Source: an uncultured Pseudophaeobacter sp. | GTDB taxonomy: Bacteria > Pseudomonadota > Alphaproteobacteria > Rhodobacterales > Rhodobacteraceae | Assembly: GCA_905479575.1 (NCBI GenBank) | Contig: CAJQNB010000034.1 | Coordinates: 1-52,920 of the forward strand | Reading direction: 5' to 3' | Length of the DNA stretch: 52,920 nt | Made by a program: the position numbers and the translations under genes | Notes under the pieces: model-generated | What the model was told of the DNA's origin: nothing | The model's input: the letters and a program-made list of their open reading frames with translations, nothing else | Databases searched by the model: none | Part shown: positions 34,996-43,843 of the stretch, in pieces | Layout: every line of letters begins with the position of its first letter | Numbering within the stretch: the first letter of the stretch is position 1

Positions 34996-35961
34996 TCAAC
35001 CCCAGAGCGCGGCCTTCGGCGGATGCACCCCGGCGGCGTCAAATTTCAATGGTTCATCGCGGTCTTCGGCCAGCAGAAGCGGCCCGTCAAGGTCTGTTAC
35101 CAAAACACCCTGCGCCAGCAATGTCGCAGGGGCCATCGCCAGGGACGAGCCAACCATGCAGCCAACCATGACATCATAGCCCAGCGCCAGCGCCTCCTGG
35201 CGCAGTTTCAACGCCTCGGTGAGACCACCAGTCTTGTCCAGCTTGATGTTCACCACATCATATTTACCTTTGAGTTTTGGCAGGCTGGCGCGATCATGGC
35301 AACTCTCATCCGCGCAAACCGGCACCGGACGCTCCATGCCAATCAGCGCGTCGTCCTCACCGGCAGGCAGCGGCTGCTCCACCAATTCCACGCCCAACCG
35401 CACCAGATGTGGCGCCAGCTCGGCGTAGACCTCCGCAGACCAGCCTTCATTGGCATCAATGATGATCTTCGCCTCTGGTGCACCCGCACGCACGGCCTCA
35501 AGTCGGGGCATATCATCTGGTGTACCCAGCTTGATCTTCAACAGGGGACGATGGGCATTTTCCGCCGCCTGTTTTTGCATCTCTTCGGGGCTGGCCAGCG
35601 ACAGGGTATAGGCGGTGATCTCAGGCCCCGGCGCAGGCAGCCCGGCCAGTTCCCAAACCCGCTTACCGGCTTGTTTTGCCTCCAGATCCCACAGCGCGCA
35701 ATCCACCGCATTGCGAGCCGCCCCGGCAGGCAACAGATCTTGCAATTCTGCACGGGTAAACGCCGCCGGCAGGCCGGCTATCTCAGCGGTGACGCTTTCC
35801 AGGGTCTCATTGTAACGCGCATATGGCACACATTCGCCCCAGCCCACAAACCCTGATTTTTCCACCTTTACCGTCAGCACCTTGGCTTCGGTCCGCGATC
35901 CCCGCGAGATGGTAAAAACCTGCGCCAGCTTAAATACATCCGCAGTCACTGTGATTTTCAT
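34996..35961 (-). CDS. dgcA: N-acetyl-D-glutamate racemase DgcA (enolase superfamily, dipeptide-epimerase-like)
   Basis: A 321-residue enolase-superfamily enzyme of the muconate-lactonizing/dipeptide-epimerase type. The KxK catalytic motif is LLKIKLG (~160), the metal ligands are in IIIDANEGW, VELVEQPL and PVCADESC, and the second catalytic lysine lies in VNIKLDKTGG. Such proteins were called L-Ala-D/L-Glu epimerases. Beside DUF1611/DgcN the specific role is racemisation of N-acetyl-D-glutamate in D-glutamate use, which I assign from gene context and family naming. AAAGGG precedes the start. It is followed at 10 bp by dat and preceded by dgcN across a 152-bp spacer. Confidence 0.87.
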   Translation of the reverse strand: MKITVTADVFKLAQVFTISRGSRTEAKVLTVKVEKSGFVGWGECVPYARYNETLESVTAEIAGLPAAFTRAELQDLLPAGAARNAVDCALWDLEAKQAGKRVWELAGLPAPGPEITAYTLSLASPEEMQKQAAENAHRPLLKIKLGTPDDMPRLEAVRAGAPEAKIIIDANEGWSAEVYAELAPHLVRLGVELVEQPLPAGEDDALIGMERPVPVCADESCHDRASLPKLKGKYDVVNIKLDKTGGLTEALKLRQEALALGYDVMVGCMVGSSLAMAPATLLAQGVLVTDLDGPLLLAEDRDEPLKFDAAGVHPPKAALWG

Positions 35962-36050
35962 AAAGCAGCCCTTTGTTCATGCCCCCTGAAATCACCAAAG
36001 AGCCATGGATAGAGCCGCTGTAGAACGCGGCCCCATCTTTTCATCTTGCC

Positions 36051-36104
36051 AAAAATACCTCCGCCGGAGGCTCCAGCCCTAAAGGACAAGCACCTCCGGC
36101 GGGG
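36051..36104 (-). terminator. Terminator or attenuator between dgcN and dgcA
   Basis: CCGCCGGAGG (36061-36070) is exactly complementary to CCTCCGGCGG (36093-36102). On the minus strand the stem is followed by AGG and a TATTTTT tract (plus-strand 36051-36057). It starts 10 bp after dgcN, inside the putative operon, so it may lower dgcA-dat expression relative to dgcN. A shorter palindrome CCTCCGCCGGAGG (36058-36070) overlaps it. Confidence 0.65.
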
Positions 36105-36113
36105 ATAGTTAGA

Positions 36114-37115
36114 TCAGATCGCAGCCAAAGCGTCTACCAGACGGCCAGCCCCGTGACGGTAGGGGTCAACCGCAGGCAGACCCATACGCGCTTCGGTCTC
36201 TGCCAGATATTTTGTCGCTTCATCTTCAGACAGATGTTGCGTGTTCACAGAGATCCCAACGATCTTGCAAGCCGAATTGGCCCGCAGCGCCAGCGGCAGG
36301 GCCACATCACGCAGCTCTTCCAGCGAAGGAACCGAATAATCGGGCAGACCGCGCATATGCGACCGGGTCGGCTCGTGACACAGGATCAGCGCATCTGGCT
36401 GACCGCCATGAACCAAGGCCATGGTCACACCGGAATAGGACACATGGAACAACGATCCCTGACCCTCGATCAGGTCCCAGTGGTCGTCGTCATTGTCAGG
36501 GGTCAGATACTCAACCGAGCCCGCCATAAAATCAGCGATGACCGCATCCAGCGGCACACCGTGACCGGTGATCAGAATACCGGTCTGGCCGGTGGCCCGG
36601 AAGGTCGATTTCATCCCACGCTTTTGCATTTCGGCGTCCATCGCCAGGGCGGTGTACATCTTGCCAACCGAACAATCAGTGCCAACCGCCAGGCAGCGCT
36701 TGCCGGTGCGGTTCACGCCATTGGCAATCGGATAGCCATCGGTGGGCACCCGCACGTCATGCAAGGTGCCGCCATGGGTCTGCGCCGCTGCCACCAGATC
36801 GCCTTCGTCGCGCAACAGGTTATGCAGGCCCGAGGCCAGATCATAGCCCATCTCGAGCGCCTGAATCAGCACTTCTTTCCAGGCGTCGGAAATGACGCCC
36901 CCGCGGTTGGCCACGCCAATCACCAGCGTCTTGGCCCCCGCCGCCTTGGCCTCAGCCAGGGTCATTTCGGTCAGGCCAAGATCCGCGCCACAGCCAGGCA
37001 AGCGAATTTGGCCCACCGCGTGTTCCGGACGCCAGTCACGGATGCCAATGGCAACCTTGGCTGCCAGCATGTCAGGCGCATCGCCCAGGAACAACAGGTA
37101 TGGTGTCTCGATCAT
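36114..37115 (-). CDS. dgcN: N-acetyltransferase DgcN (DUF1611)
   Basis: A 333-residue DUF1611 protein. The N-terminal Rossmann-like half reads AKVAIGIRDWRPEH and LVIGVANRGG. The C-terminal half has a P-loop-like sequence CLAVGTDCSVGKMYTALAM at about 141-159, then ATGQTGILITGHGVPLDAVIADFMAG. DgcN is the family name for the D-glutamate N-acetyltransferase that feeds DgcA, which lies just downstream here; the pairing is my main support for function. GGAGGGCC precedes the ATG. It is divergent from the malyl-CoA lyase gene across a 301-bp regulatory region. Confidence 0.87.
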   Translation of the reverse strand: MIETPYLLFLGDAPDMLAAKVAIGIRDWRPEHAVGQIRLPGCGADLGLTEMTLAEAKAAGAKTLVIGVANRGGVISDAWKEVLIQALEMGYDLASGLHNLLRDEGDLVAAAQTHGGTLHDVRVPTDGYPIANGVNRTGKRCLAVGTDCSVGKMYTALAMDAEMQKRGMKSTFRATGQTGILITGHGVPLDAVIADFMAGSVEYLTPDNDDDHWDLIEGQGSLFHVSYSGVTMALVHGGQPDALILCHEPTRSHMRGLPDYSVPSLEELRDVALPLALRANSACKIVGISVNTQHLSEDEATKYLAETEARMGLPAVDPYRHGAGRLVDALAAI

Positions 37116-37416
37116 CTCGGGCCCTCCATCAATTTACGTTTCCTCGCGACTCTAGTTGACTCGGCAAGCGATGCTGTCCCGTTTTTGCTTTTTCACGATC
37201 AGGATTTCGAAACATCCACCCCAAAAACTCTAAACCATCGAAGATTCTTCGTCAGGACGCCAACACACCGCCGATCCTTGCGCTGCAACGCCGCAAGTGA
37301 CGCATATGCCGCGATAGCAATGCTGCAGATGCAAAGTTGCCCTTGCAAGCCTTCGCGCAATTTCTTACCACTTCCAGAGACAAAATCGTAATTTCCTTAC
37401 TCAAAGGATTGCCGCT
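37116..37416. promoter_or_regulatory. Divergent dgcN / malyl-CoA lyase regulatory region
   Basis: A 301-bp noncoding segment. It contains a 13-base perfect palindrome CGAAGATTCTTCG at 37239-37251, sharing 12 bases with one in the lrp/ald region. It also has two TGCAA-type boxes, GATGCAAA (37328-37335) and CTTGCAAG (37342-37349), resembling the TTTGCAAA half-sites of ScfR/PccR/RamB regulators of acyl-CoA metabolism. The boxes lie 68-89 bp before the lyase start. Both assignments are inference. Confidence 0.4.
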
Positions 37417-38376
37417 ATGAGCTTTCGCCTCCAACCCACCGCCCCTGCCCGCCCCAACCGTTGCCAGTTGTTTGGCCCTGGCTCCAATACCAAACTCTTC
37501 GCCAAAATGGCCGCCTCAGCTGCCGATGTGATCAACCTTGATCTCGAAGATTCCGTGGCGCCCTCAGACAAAGACATCGCCCGCGCCAATGTCATAGAGG
37601 CGCTCAACACCGTGGAGTGGGGCAACAAATACATGTCCGTGCGCATCAACGGGCTGGACACCCCCTATTGGTACCGGGACGTGGTGGATCTGCTGGAACA
37701 GGCCGGTGATCGCATTGACCAGATCATGATCCCCAAGGTCGGCTGCGCCGAAGACGTCTATGCGGTTGACGCGCTGGTCACCGCCATCGAGCGCGCCAAG
37801 GGCCGCAGCAAACCAATTTCCTTTGAGGTCATCATCGAATCGGCTGCTGGCATCGCCCATGTAGAAGAGATCGCCGCGTCCTCTCCACGACTGCAGGCCA
37901 TGTCCCTGGGCGCGGCCGATTTTGCCGCCTCCATGGGCATGCAGACCACCGGCATCGGCGGCACTCAGGAAAACTACTACATGCTGCGCGACGGCGAAAA
38001 GCATTGGTCCGATCCCTGGCACTGGGCCCAGACCGCCATTGTTGCCGCCTGCCGCACCCACGGTGTGCTGCCGGTCGATGGCCCCTTTGGCGACTTTTCC
38101 GATGACGAAGGCTATATCGCCCAGGCCAAACGCTCTGCCACCCTGGGCATGGTGGGCAAATGGGCCATCCACCCGAAACAAATCGGTCTGGCCAACGAGG
38201 TCTTCACCCCCTCAGAGGCGGCTGTGGCTGAAGCCCGCGAGATCCTCGCCGCTATGGAACAGGCCAAGGCCAATGGCGAAGGCGCCACCGTCTACAAAGG
38301 CCGCCTGGTCGATATCGCCTCGATCAAACAGGCCGAGGTCATCGTCGCCCAGTCCGAACTGATCGCCAGGGGTTAA
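37417..38376 (+). CDS. mcl1: L-malyl-CoA/beta-methylmalyl-CoA lyase
   Basis: A 319-residue CitE-like lyase of the ethylmalonyl-CoA pathway. It cleaves beta-methylmalyl-CoA to glyoxylate and propionyl-CoA and condenses or cleaves L-malyl-CoA. It begins MSFRLQPTAPARPNRCQLFGPGS, as rhodobacterial Mcl1 does. Active-site blocks are DVINLDLEDSVAPSDK, KYMSVRINGLDT, SFEVIIESAAGIAHVEEIAA and GKWAIHPKQIGLANEVF. AAAGGATT precedes the start. No other pathway genes are adjacent; the racemase-fold gene 98 bp downstream may or may not be co-transcribed. Confidence 0.95.
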   Translation: MSFRLQPTAPARPNRCQLFGPGSNTKLFAKMAASAADVINLDLEDSVAPSDKDIARANVIEALNTVEWGNKYMSVRINGLDTPYWYRDVVDLLEQAGDRIDQIMIPKVGCAEDVYAVDALVTAIERAKGRSKPISFEVIIESAAGIAHVEEIAASSPRLQAMSLGAADFAASMGMQTTGIGGTQENYYMLRDGEKHWSDPWHWAQTAIVAACRTHGVLPVDGPFGDFSDDEGYIAQAKRSATLGMVGKWAIHPKQIGLANEVFTPSEAAVAEAREILAAMEQAKANGEGATVYKGRLVDIASIKQAEVIVAQSELIARG

Positions 38377-38474
38377 TCCTATCGCAAGGGCTAACCCTAT
38401 CGACGACGTCTGATATGTGACTAGAGTGAAAGGAGCGCCAATCCGGCGCTCCTTATTCCGTTTGGAGGCGCCCC

Positions 38475-39080
38475 TTGACCGCACTCACCCTGTTTCACAC
38501 CGCCGATGTGCACGTAGCGACCTTTGACCGTCTGGCCCCAAAGGCGGACCTGACCCATGTGGTGCGCCCAGACTGGCTGGAGCGTGCCCAGGGCGGCATG
38601 GATACAGACCTGAGACAAGAGATCACCCAGGCCATCAAGGCTGTGCCGGGGGCAAGCCTGTGCACCTGCACCACCATCGGCGCGGTGGCCGAAGAGGCAG
38701 GCGCCACCCGCATCGACTGGCCAATGATGCAAAAGGCTGCCGAAATCGGCGGCCCGGTGATGCTGGCCTACTGCCTGGAAACCACGCTCGCGCCCTCCAC
38801 CGCGCTACTGGAGCGTGCGTTCCTGGACCAGGGCATAAGCCCCGAAATCCGCAGCCTCCCGCTGACAGGCCTTTGGCATCACTTCGCGGGTGGAGAAAGC
38901 GACAGGTTTCATAGGCAAATCGCCGAATGGATCACAACATCGCTGACCCTTGTATCCGATACCAAATGCGTGGTGCTCGCGCAGGCCTCCATGGCGGGGG
39001 CAGCGCAATACATCGACAGTGACGTGCCGGTGCTGGCATCGCCCGAGATCGCAGCACGCGCCCTGCTGGCGAACGCCTAA
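38475..39080 (+). CDS. Asp/Glu racemase-fold protein of unknown function
   Basis: A 201-residue protein reading like a member of the Asp/Glu/hydantoin racemase superfamily. An N-terminal cysteine region SLCTCTTIGAVAEEAG matches the first catalytic cysteine; the second expected cysteine region reads VVLAQASMAGAA with Ala/Ser in place of Cys. So it is probably not a cofactor-independent two-base racemase, and the role is unknown. The start is TTG at 38475, with TTGGAGGC upstream. It ends with a four-base overlap with the convergent lrp gene. Confidence 0.75.
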   Translation: MTALTLFHTADVHVATFDRLAPKADLTHVVRPDWLERAQGGMDTDLRQEITQAIKAVPGASLCTCTTIGAVAEEAGATRIDWPMMQKAAEIGGPVMLAYCLETTLAPSTALLERAFLDQGISPEIRSLPLTGLWHHFAGGESDRFHRQIAEWITTSLTLVSDTKCVVLAQASMAGAAQYIDSDVPVLASPEIAARALLANA

Positions 39081-39529
39081 GCGCGCATGTCCTTGGGCGA
39101 GCCCATGACAACATAGGTGGTGATCGCTGTGACATAGGGCGAGGTGCCCAGAATATCCGTGTGAAACCGTTTGTAGCTGGATAGATCAGCGCATTCGACC
39201 CGCAACAGATATTCGATGGTGCCGGTGATATTGTGGCATTCCACCACCTCGGGTGCTTCATCCATGGCCCGTTCAAAGGCCTGTTGCGCCTCTTTGGTGT
39301 GCTCCCCCAAACCGACGCCGATATAGGTGACAAACCCCACCCCCATGGCGTCGCGATCCAGCACCGCCCGGTAGCCGGTGATCACCCCTGCCTGCTCCAG
39401 ATCCTGCACCCGGCGCAGACAGGCAGAGGGAGACAGCCCAACCCGATCGGCCAGCTCCAGATTGCTGATCCGACCATCGCGGGACAGCTCCTGCAATATT
39501 TGCTGGTTTATGCGATCATTTTTAGCCAT
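39077..39529 (-). CDS. Lrp/AsnC family regulator of the adjacent exporter
   Basis: A 150-residue Lrp-type regulator. The HTH is in QQILQELSRDGRISNLELAD and LSPSACLRRVQDLEQAGVI; the RAM domain follows with VVECHNITGTIEYLLRVEC. It is divergent from the LysE-type exporter gene with a 72-bp shared promoter region, a common arrangement in which the regulator senses the exported amino acid. It overlaps the stop of the racemase-fold gene by four bases on the opposite strand. Confidence 0.92.
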   Translation of the reverse strand: MAKNDRINQQILQELSRDGRISNLELADRVGLSPSACLRRVQDLEQAGVITGYRAVLDRDAMGVGFVTYIGVGLGEHTKEAQQAFERAMDEAPEVVECHNITGTIEYLLRVECADLSSYKRFHTDILGTSPYVTAITTYVVMGSPKDMRA

Positions 39530-39601
39530 TCATTGCAAAAATAGACACAGAGCGCACAAAAACGCAATTTCATTCCGGGCAAAACGCGTCACTTTCACCA
39601 A

Positions 39602-40198
39602 ATGACATATGACCTCTTCCTCGCCCTCGCGCTTTTTGCCTTTGTTTCCTCAATCACACCTGGCCCCAACAATCTGATGTTGATGGCCTCGGGCGCCAAT
39701 TTTGGTTTTCGCCGCACCATTCCGCATATGCTGGGGGTGGCGCTTGGCTTTGTCTTTATGGTGGTGCTGGTTGGCGCTGGCTTGGTGCAGGTCTTTGATG
39801 CCTTCCCGATCAGCTACACGGTGCTGAAAGTGGCCTCGGTGCTCTACCTGCTCTACCTCGCCTGGAAGATCGCCAATGCCGGCCCGGCAGAGGCCTCGGG
39901 GAGCGGTGGCACGCCGATGACATTCCTGCAGGCGGCGGCCTTTCAATGGGTCAACCCAAAGGCCTGGGCCATGGCCCTTACCGCGATCAGCGTCTACACC
40001 CCGGATCAAACGCTCTGGGCGATCTTTCTGGTCGGGGCGGTCTTTGGCGCCATCAACCTGCCCTCGGTTGGCTCCTGGACCATTCTGGGACAGCAAATGG
40101 CGCGTTTTCTCACCAATCCGCAGCGCCTGACCCAGTTCAACTGGCTGATGGCCGCGCTGTTGGTGGCCTCGCTCTATCCGGTGATCTGGCCGCAGTGA
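39602..40198 (+). CDS. LysE/RhtB family amino acid exporter
   Basis: A 198-residue inner-membrane exporter with about six hydrophobic helices. The family signature SSITPGPNNLMLMASGANFGFRR lies near the N-terminus, followed by GVALGFVFMVVLVGAGL and the conserved QWVNPKAWAMAL in the second half. It exports amino acids or derivatives; the exact substrate is unknown. It is controlled, by position, by the divergent Lrp gene. No clear Shine-Dalgarno is seen close to the ATG; the transcript may have a very short leader. Confidence 0.92.
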   Translation: MTYDLFLALALFAFVSSITPGPNNLMLMASGANFGFRRTIPHMLGVALGFVFMVVLVGAGLVQVFDAFPISYTVLKVASVLYLLYLAWKIANAGPAEASGSGGTPMTFLQAAAFQWVNPKAWAMALTAISVYTPDQTLWAIFLVGAVFGAINLPSVGSWTILGQQMARFLTNPQRLTQFNWLMAALLVASLYPVIWPQ

Positions 40199-40236
40199 CG
40201 GCGGCCAGACCCTGTCGCCCAAACAGGTAACGGATA

Positions 40237-41070
40237 TTACTTCAAAGGCAGGCAGATTTCGGTCAACAACTCCTCCGGCGCCACCGCGCGGGGATTGTTA
40301 AGGTAAAGCTCATAGCAAGGCGCCTCTGCCGGCTCTTCGCCTGACCCAGGCAGCCAGTTGCCAAACAGACTGTGATAGGCCGCCGAAATACCGGCATAGG
40401 GGCCTTTATAGGTCAACACCGCCACCTTACCCCATGCCAGATGCCGCTCTTCCATACCCTCCGGGGTCTCGGCTCCAAAGAACTCGCTCCCCGCATAGCT
40501 GCGCAGATCTGCGGCGGGAACACTGTCTGGATCATCGTAATAAATTGCCGCCATGGCCCCCAGATGCGGCCAGAGATTACGGGTTTCACAAAGCGCGCCA
40601 AAAGCTTCGAACTTTTTGCCAATCAGGTGGTAGTCGCCGCTATGAGCCAGGCCGATCAGACGGCGGGCGGGTTCTTGGCGCAGGGTAACAGGATACATGG
40701 GATAGACTCCGGTTTTGAAATCAGGGCGCGAGGGCACATGGCACCCCGCTTTGCGAAAGGCCGCAGGGCTTGCGCCATAGGCCTCGGTGAACGCCCGATT
40801 GAAGGAGCCCTGATTGGCATAGCCAACTGAACGCGATATCCGCGCAACAGCATCTTCCGTCATCACCAATGCGCTGGCGGCACGATGTAGACGAATGCGA
40901 CGCACCGCTTGGGCGCAGGTCTCGCCGGTCACCGCATGAAATACACGGTGCCAGTGAAAGCGCGACATCGCCGCGACATCCGCCAACTGATCCAGCGACA
41001 GGTCCCCGGCAGGGTTATCGTGAATGTAGTCGAGGACACGCAGGATGCGCTTTTCATAGGGGGCAGACAT
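40237..41070 (-). CDS. AraC family regulator with GyrI-like effector domain
   Basis: A 277-residue regulator with an N-terminal AraC-type double HTH (LDQLADVAAMSRFHWHRVFHAVTGET and ISRSVGYANQGSFNRAFTEAYGASP) and a C-terminal GyrI-like/SOUL-related small-molecule-binding domain from about residue 115 (VTLRQEPARRLIGLAHSGDY to the end). This is the Rob/SbmC-like layout. The start at 41070 is preferred; an in-frame ATG at 41112 adds 14 residues. It is divergent from accA with no obvious functional link. The target is unknown. Confidence 0.9.
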   Translation of the reverse strand: MSAPYEKRILRVLDYIHDNPAGDLSLDQLADVAAMSRFHWHRVFHAVTGETCAQAVRRIRLHRAASALVMTEDAVARISRSVGYANQGSFNRAFTEAYGASPAAFRKAGCHVPSRPDFKTGVYPMYPVTLRQEPARRLIGLAHSGDYHLIGKKFEAFGALCETRNLWPHLGAMAAIYYDDPDSVPAADLRSYAGSEFFGAETPEGMEERHLAWGKVAVLTYKGPYAGISAAYHSLFGNWLPGSGEEPAEAPCYELYLNNPRAVAPEELLTEICLPLK

Positions 41071-41278
41071 TGCTGTTGGGCTCCTTCTCTCTGGCCTGTT
41101 CAGATCTGCCACGAAGCGGATTCACAAATCTTGCTGATCAGTGCCACTGCCATTGCTGCTTTGATTTTCCACACCGGAAACCAGACTATTGGGAATTTGG
41201 TTGACCCGAGGCAAGCCACAGAGTTGCATCTGGGCGCACAGAAGGCCATATACGGCAAAACCGCGTGAGCGAGGCGAT

Positions 41279-42241
41279 ATGACTCAGTACCTGGAATTTG
41301 AAAAACCGCTGGCCGAAATCGAAGGCAAAGCAGAAGAACTCCGCGCCCTGGCACGGGCCAACGAAGAGATGGACATCGCCGACGAGGCCGCGGCGCTGGA
41401 CGCCAAGGCCGATCAGCTGCTGAAAGATCTCTACAAGGAGCTCACCCCCTGGCGCAAATGTCAGGTGGCACGGCACCCGGAGCGGCCCCATTGCCGCGAC
41501 TACATCGACGCGCTGTTCACCGAATACACCCCGCTGGCAGGGGATCGAAATTTTGCCGATGACCTCGCAGTGATGGGTGGGCTGGCACGGTTCAACGACC
41601 AGCCGGTGATGGTAATCGGCCATGAAAAGGGCTCCAACACCAAGGCCCGCATCCTGCATAACTTTGGCATGGCCCGCCCCGAAGGCTATCGCAAAGCCGT
41701 GCGCCTGATGGAAATGGCCGGGCGGTTTGGCCTGCCGGTGGTAACACTGGTCGACACCACGGGCGCCTATCCCGGCAAAGGTGCCGAGGAACGCGGCCAA
41801 TCCGAAGCCATTGCCCGCTCTACCGAGATGAGCCTGAAGATCGGCGTGCCGGTCATTTCCGTCATCATCGGCGAAGGCGGTTCTGGTGGCGCGGTTGCCT
41901 TTGCCACCGCCAACCGCGTGGCGATGCTGGAACATGCGGTCTATTCGGTGATCTCCCCTGAAGGCTGTGCCTCGATCCTGTGGAAAGACGCCGAAAAAAT
42001 GCGCGAGGCCGCCGAGGCCCTGCGTCTGACGGCGCAAAACCTGCGTGAGCTGGCGGTGATCGACCGGATTATCCCCGAACCGCTTGGCGGCGCCCATCGC
42101 GACGCCAAGGCGGCCATGGCATCCGTGGCCACCGCCATTCAGGACATGCTGGATGAGCTGAAAGACAAAGACGGCGCCGAGCTGATCAAGGACCGCCGCC
42201 AAAAATTCCTCGACATCGGCTCCAAGGGCCTCGCCGCCTAA
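41279..42241 (+). CDS. accA: Acetyl-CoA carboxylase carboxyltransferase subunit alpha
   Basis: A 320-residue AccA, which with AccD transfers carboxyl from carboxybiotin to acetyl-CoA in fatty-acid synthesis. It starts [22 protein letters not shown]. Typical blocks are [45 protein letters not shown] and the oxyanion region [25 protein letters not shown] precedes the ATG; in-frame upstream codons are not used. It is a single gene closed by a clear terminator. Confidence 0.97.
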   Translation: MTQYLEFEKPLAEIEGKAEELRALARANEEMDIADEAAALDAKADQLLKDLYKELTPWRKCQVARHPERPHCRDYIDALFTEYTPLAGDRNFADDLAVMGGLARFNDQPVMVIGHEKGSNTKARILHNFGMARPEGYRKAVRLMEMAGRFGLPVVTLVDTTGAYPGKGAEERGQSEAIARSTEMSLKIGVPVISVIIGEGGSGGAVAFATANRVAMLEHAVYSVISPEGCASILWKDAEKMREAAEALRLTAQNLRELAVIDRIIPEPLGGAHRDAKAAMASVATAIQDMLDELKDKDGAELIKDRRQKFLDIGSKGLAA

Positions 42242-42271
42242 ACGGTTTCAAAGACCCCAGTGACAACAAAC

Positions 42272-42304
42272 AAAACCCCGGCTGTTGCAGCTGGGGTTTT
42301 GCTT
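42272..42304 (+). terminator. accA terminator
   Basis: AAAACCCCGGCTG (42272-42284) pairs with CAGCTGGGGTTTT (42288-42300), with one mismatch, followed by GCTTTT. Confidence 0.9.
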
Positions 42305-42316
42305 TTCAGGGAGATA

Positions 42317-42982
42317 TTAAACCACCAGCAACCGCAAACCCTGTGTCACGTCAGACCGCACCGCCAGACGCAGGCCCGGTTCATCCCCCGCCTTGAGCGC
42401 CGCAATGATCAGGCGGTGGTTTTGCGGTGGATCGGTACGCCGTAGACGCCCATAAAGCGCCCGCATCGTCGGCCCCAGCTGCAGCCAGACGGTTTCTGCC
42501 ATGGCCAGCATCGCCGGGGCCTGGGCCCGCAGATAGAGGGTGCGGTGAAATTCCAGGTTGCTGCGGATATAGCCAACCGCATCGCGCTTGGAGACCATCT
42601 CGGCGATGGTGACATTGATGCTGTGCAGCCGGTCAATCAGCGCCATATGCGCCCGTGGCAGGGCGCGGCTGGACAGCTCTACCTCCAACAACGCCCGCAG
42701 GGCGGCCAGTTCTTCGATCCGTTCGTTGCTCAGCTCGGGCGTTGTGACCCGCCCGGAAGAAGACAGCGACAAGGCGCCCTCGGCCACCAGGCGGCGCAGG
42801 GATTCGCGCGCAGGGGTCATCGACACGCCGTATTCGCGACCAATGCCGCGCAGGGTCAGGGCCTCGCCGGGGGCGATATCGCCATACATGATCCGCGCCC
42901 GCAACGCCCGGTAAACCCGGTCATGCGCCGAAGCCGTGGTATCTGACGTGGATGAAGCGGTGGGTTTGGCAGAAATGGACAT
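42317..42982 (-). CDS. GntR family regulator (FadR/FCD subfamily)
   Basis: A 221-residue regulator with an N-terminal GntR winged helix at about 20-85 (YRALRARIMYGDIAPGEALTLR, then YGVSMTPARESLRRLVAEGALSL) and a C-terminal all-helical FCD domain binding organic acids. The first ~18 residues are Ser/Thr-rich and probably disordered. It is convergent with accA and divergent from nothing obvious. The regulon and ligand are unknown. Confidence 0.92.
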   Translation of the reverse strand: MSISAKPTASSTSDTTASAHDRVYRALRARIMYGDIAPGEALTLRGIGREYGVSMTPARESLRRLVAEGALSLSSSGRVTTPELSNERIEELAALRALLEVELSSRALPRAHMALIDRLHSINVTIAEMVSKRDAVGYIRSNLEFHRTLYLRAQAPAMLAMAETVWLQLGPTMRALYGRLRRTDPPQNHRLIIAALKAGDEPGLRLAVRSDVTQGLRLLVV

Positions 42983-43059
42983 GGCCTATGCTGTGATCAC
43001 AAATCAGCCCCTGGTCAACCTCCGAATACGCCGTGCTATCGAAATTGGCGCCTCTGACG

Positions 43060-43743
43060 CTAGCCAAACCGATAGCGGTGCAATCCAGCCCCCTCGCTCC
43101 GCAGCCACTGGCGGGGCGCGGCGCTATCACCATAGAGCTGCGCCACCACAGCCCAGAAATCCGCAGAGTGGTTCATCTCGACCAGATGCGCCACCTCATG
43201 CGCCGCCACGTAGGACAACACCTCGGACGGGGCCAGGATCAGGCGCCAGGAATACATCAATGTCCCGGCAGAAGAGCAAGACCCCCAACGCGAACGGGTG
43301 TCCCGCAGGCTCAGCTTACCGTAGGACCGCCCCACCTGGGCGGCATAGTGGTCCGATGCCGCCGCCAACCGGTCCCGTGCCAGTTCCTTGAGGTAGCGTT
43401 CAATCGACCTGGCCGGGTTATCGCCGCCGACCACAACCGCCTCCGGCTCCAGCCGCACACCGCGTTTGCCACCGGCGACAACCTGCCGCTGCTGCCCCTC
43501 AACGGGAAGCAGGGTCCCAAAGCCCACCTCAACCACCTCTGGGTGGCGCGCCAGGTGGGCGCGGATCCAGTCTTCTTTTTCGGCGGCAAAGTCCAGAGCC
43601 TCGCGGGCTGGCACACGGCTGGGCAGTGTCAGGGTCACCCTGCTATCCAGGGCAGAAATCCGCAGACTGATGCGCTTGGCCCGCGCTGAGCGGCGCAGGA
43701 CAAGAGGAACCGGCGGGTTTCCTGGCAGGTGATATGCGCTCAT
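43060..43743 (-). CDS. YgjP-type (DUF45) zinc metallopeptidase
   Basis: A 227-residue cytoplasmic M48-like/SprT-like protein of the DUF45 (YgjP) family. The zinc site is HEVAHLVEMNHSADFW: His182 and His186 with Glu183 catalytic, and His192 following. The N-terminal strand-rich part (VPLVLRRSARAKRISLRIS) and SLRDTRSRWGSCSS are family hallmarks. It is divergent from the FYDLN-protein gene. The substrate is unknown. Confidence 0.92.
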   Translation of the reverse strand: MSAYHLPGNPPVPLVLRRSARAKRISLRISALDSRVTLTLPSRVPAREALDFAAEKEDWIRAHLARHPEVVEVGFGTLLPVEGQQRQVVAGGKRGVRLEPEAVVVGGDNPARSIERYLKELARDRLAAASDHYAAQVGRSYGKLSLRDTRSRWGSCSSAGTLMYSWRLILAPSEVLSYVAAHEVAHLVEMNHSADFWAVVAQLYGDSAAPRQWLRSEGAGLHRYRFG

Positions 43744-43843
43744 GGCGGCGCCCCTTCACGGCAAAGGCTTTGACAGTGCTCACCTCATATGGCAAGGCAA
43801 CTGAATCGTCGATACGACTCACCAGTAAATCAAGGGGACCCAC

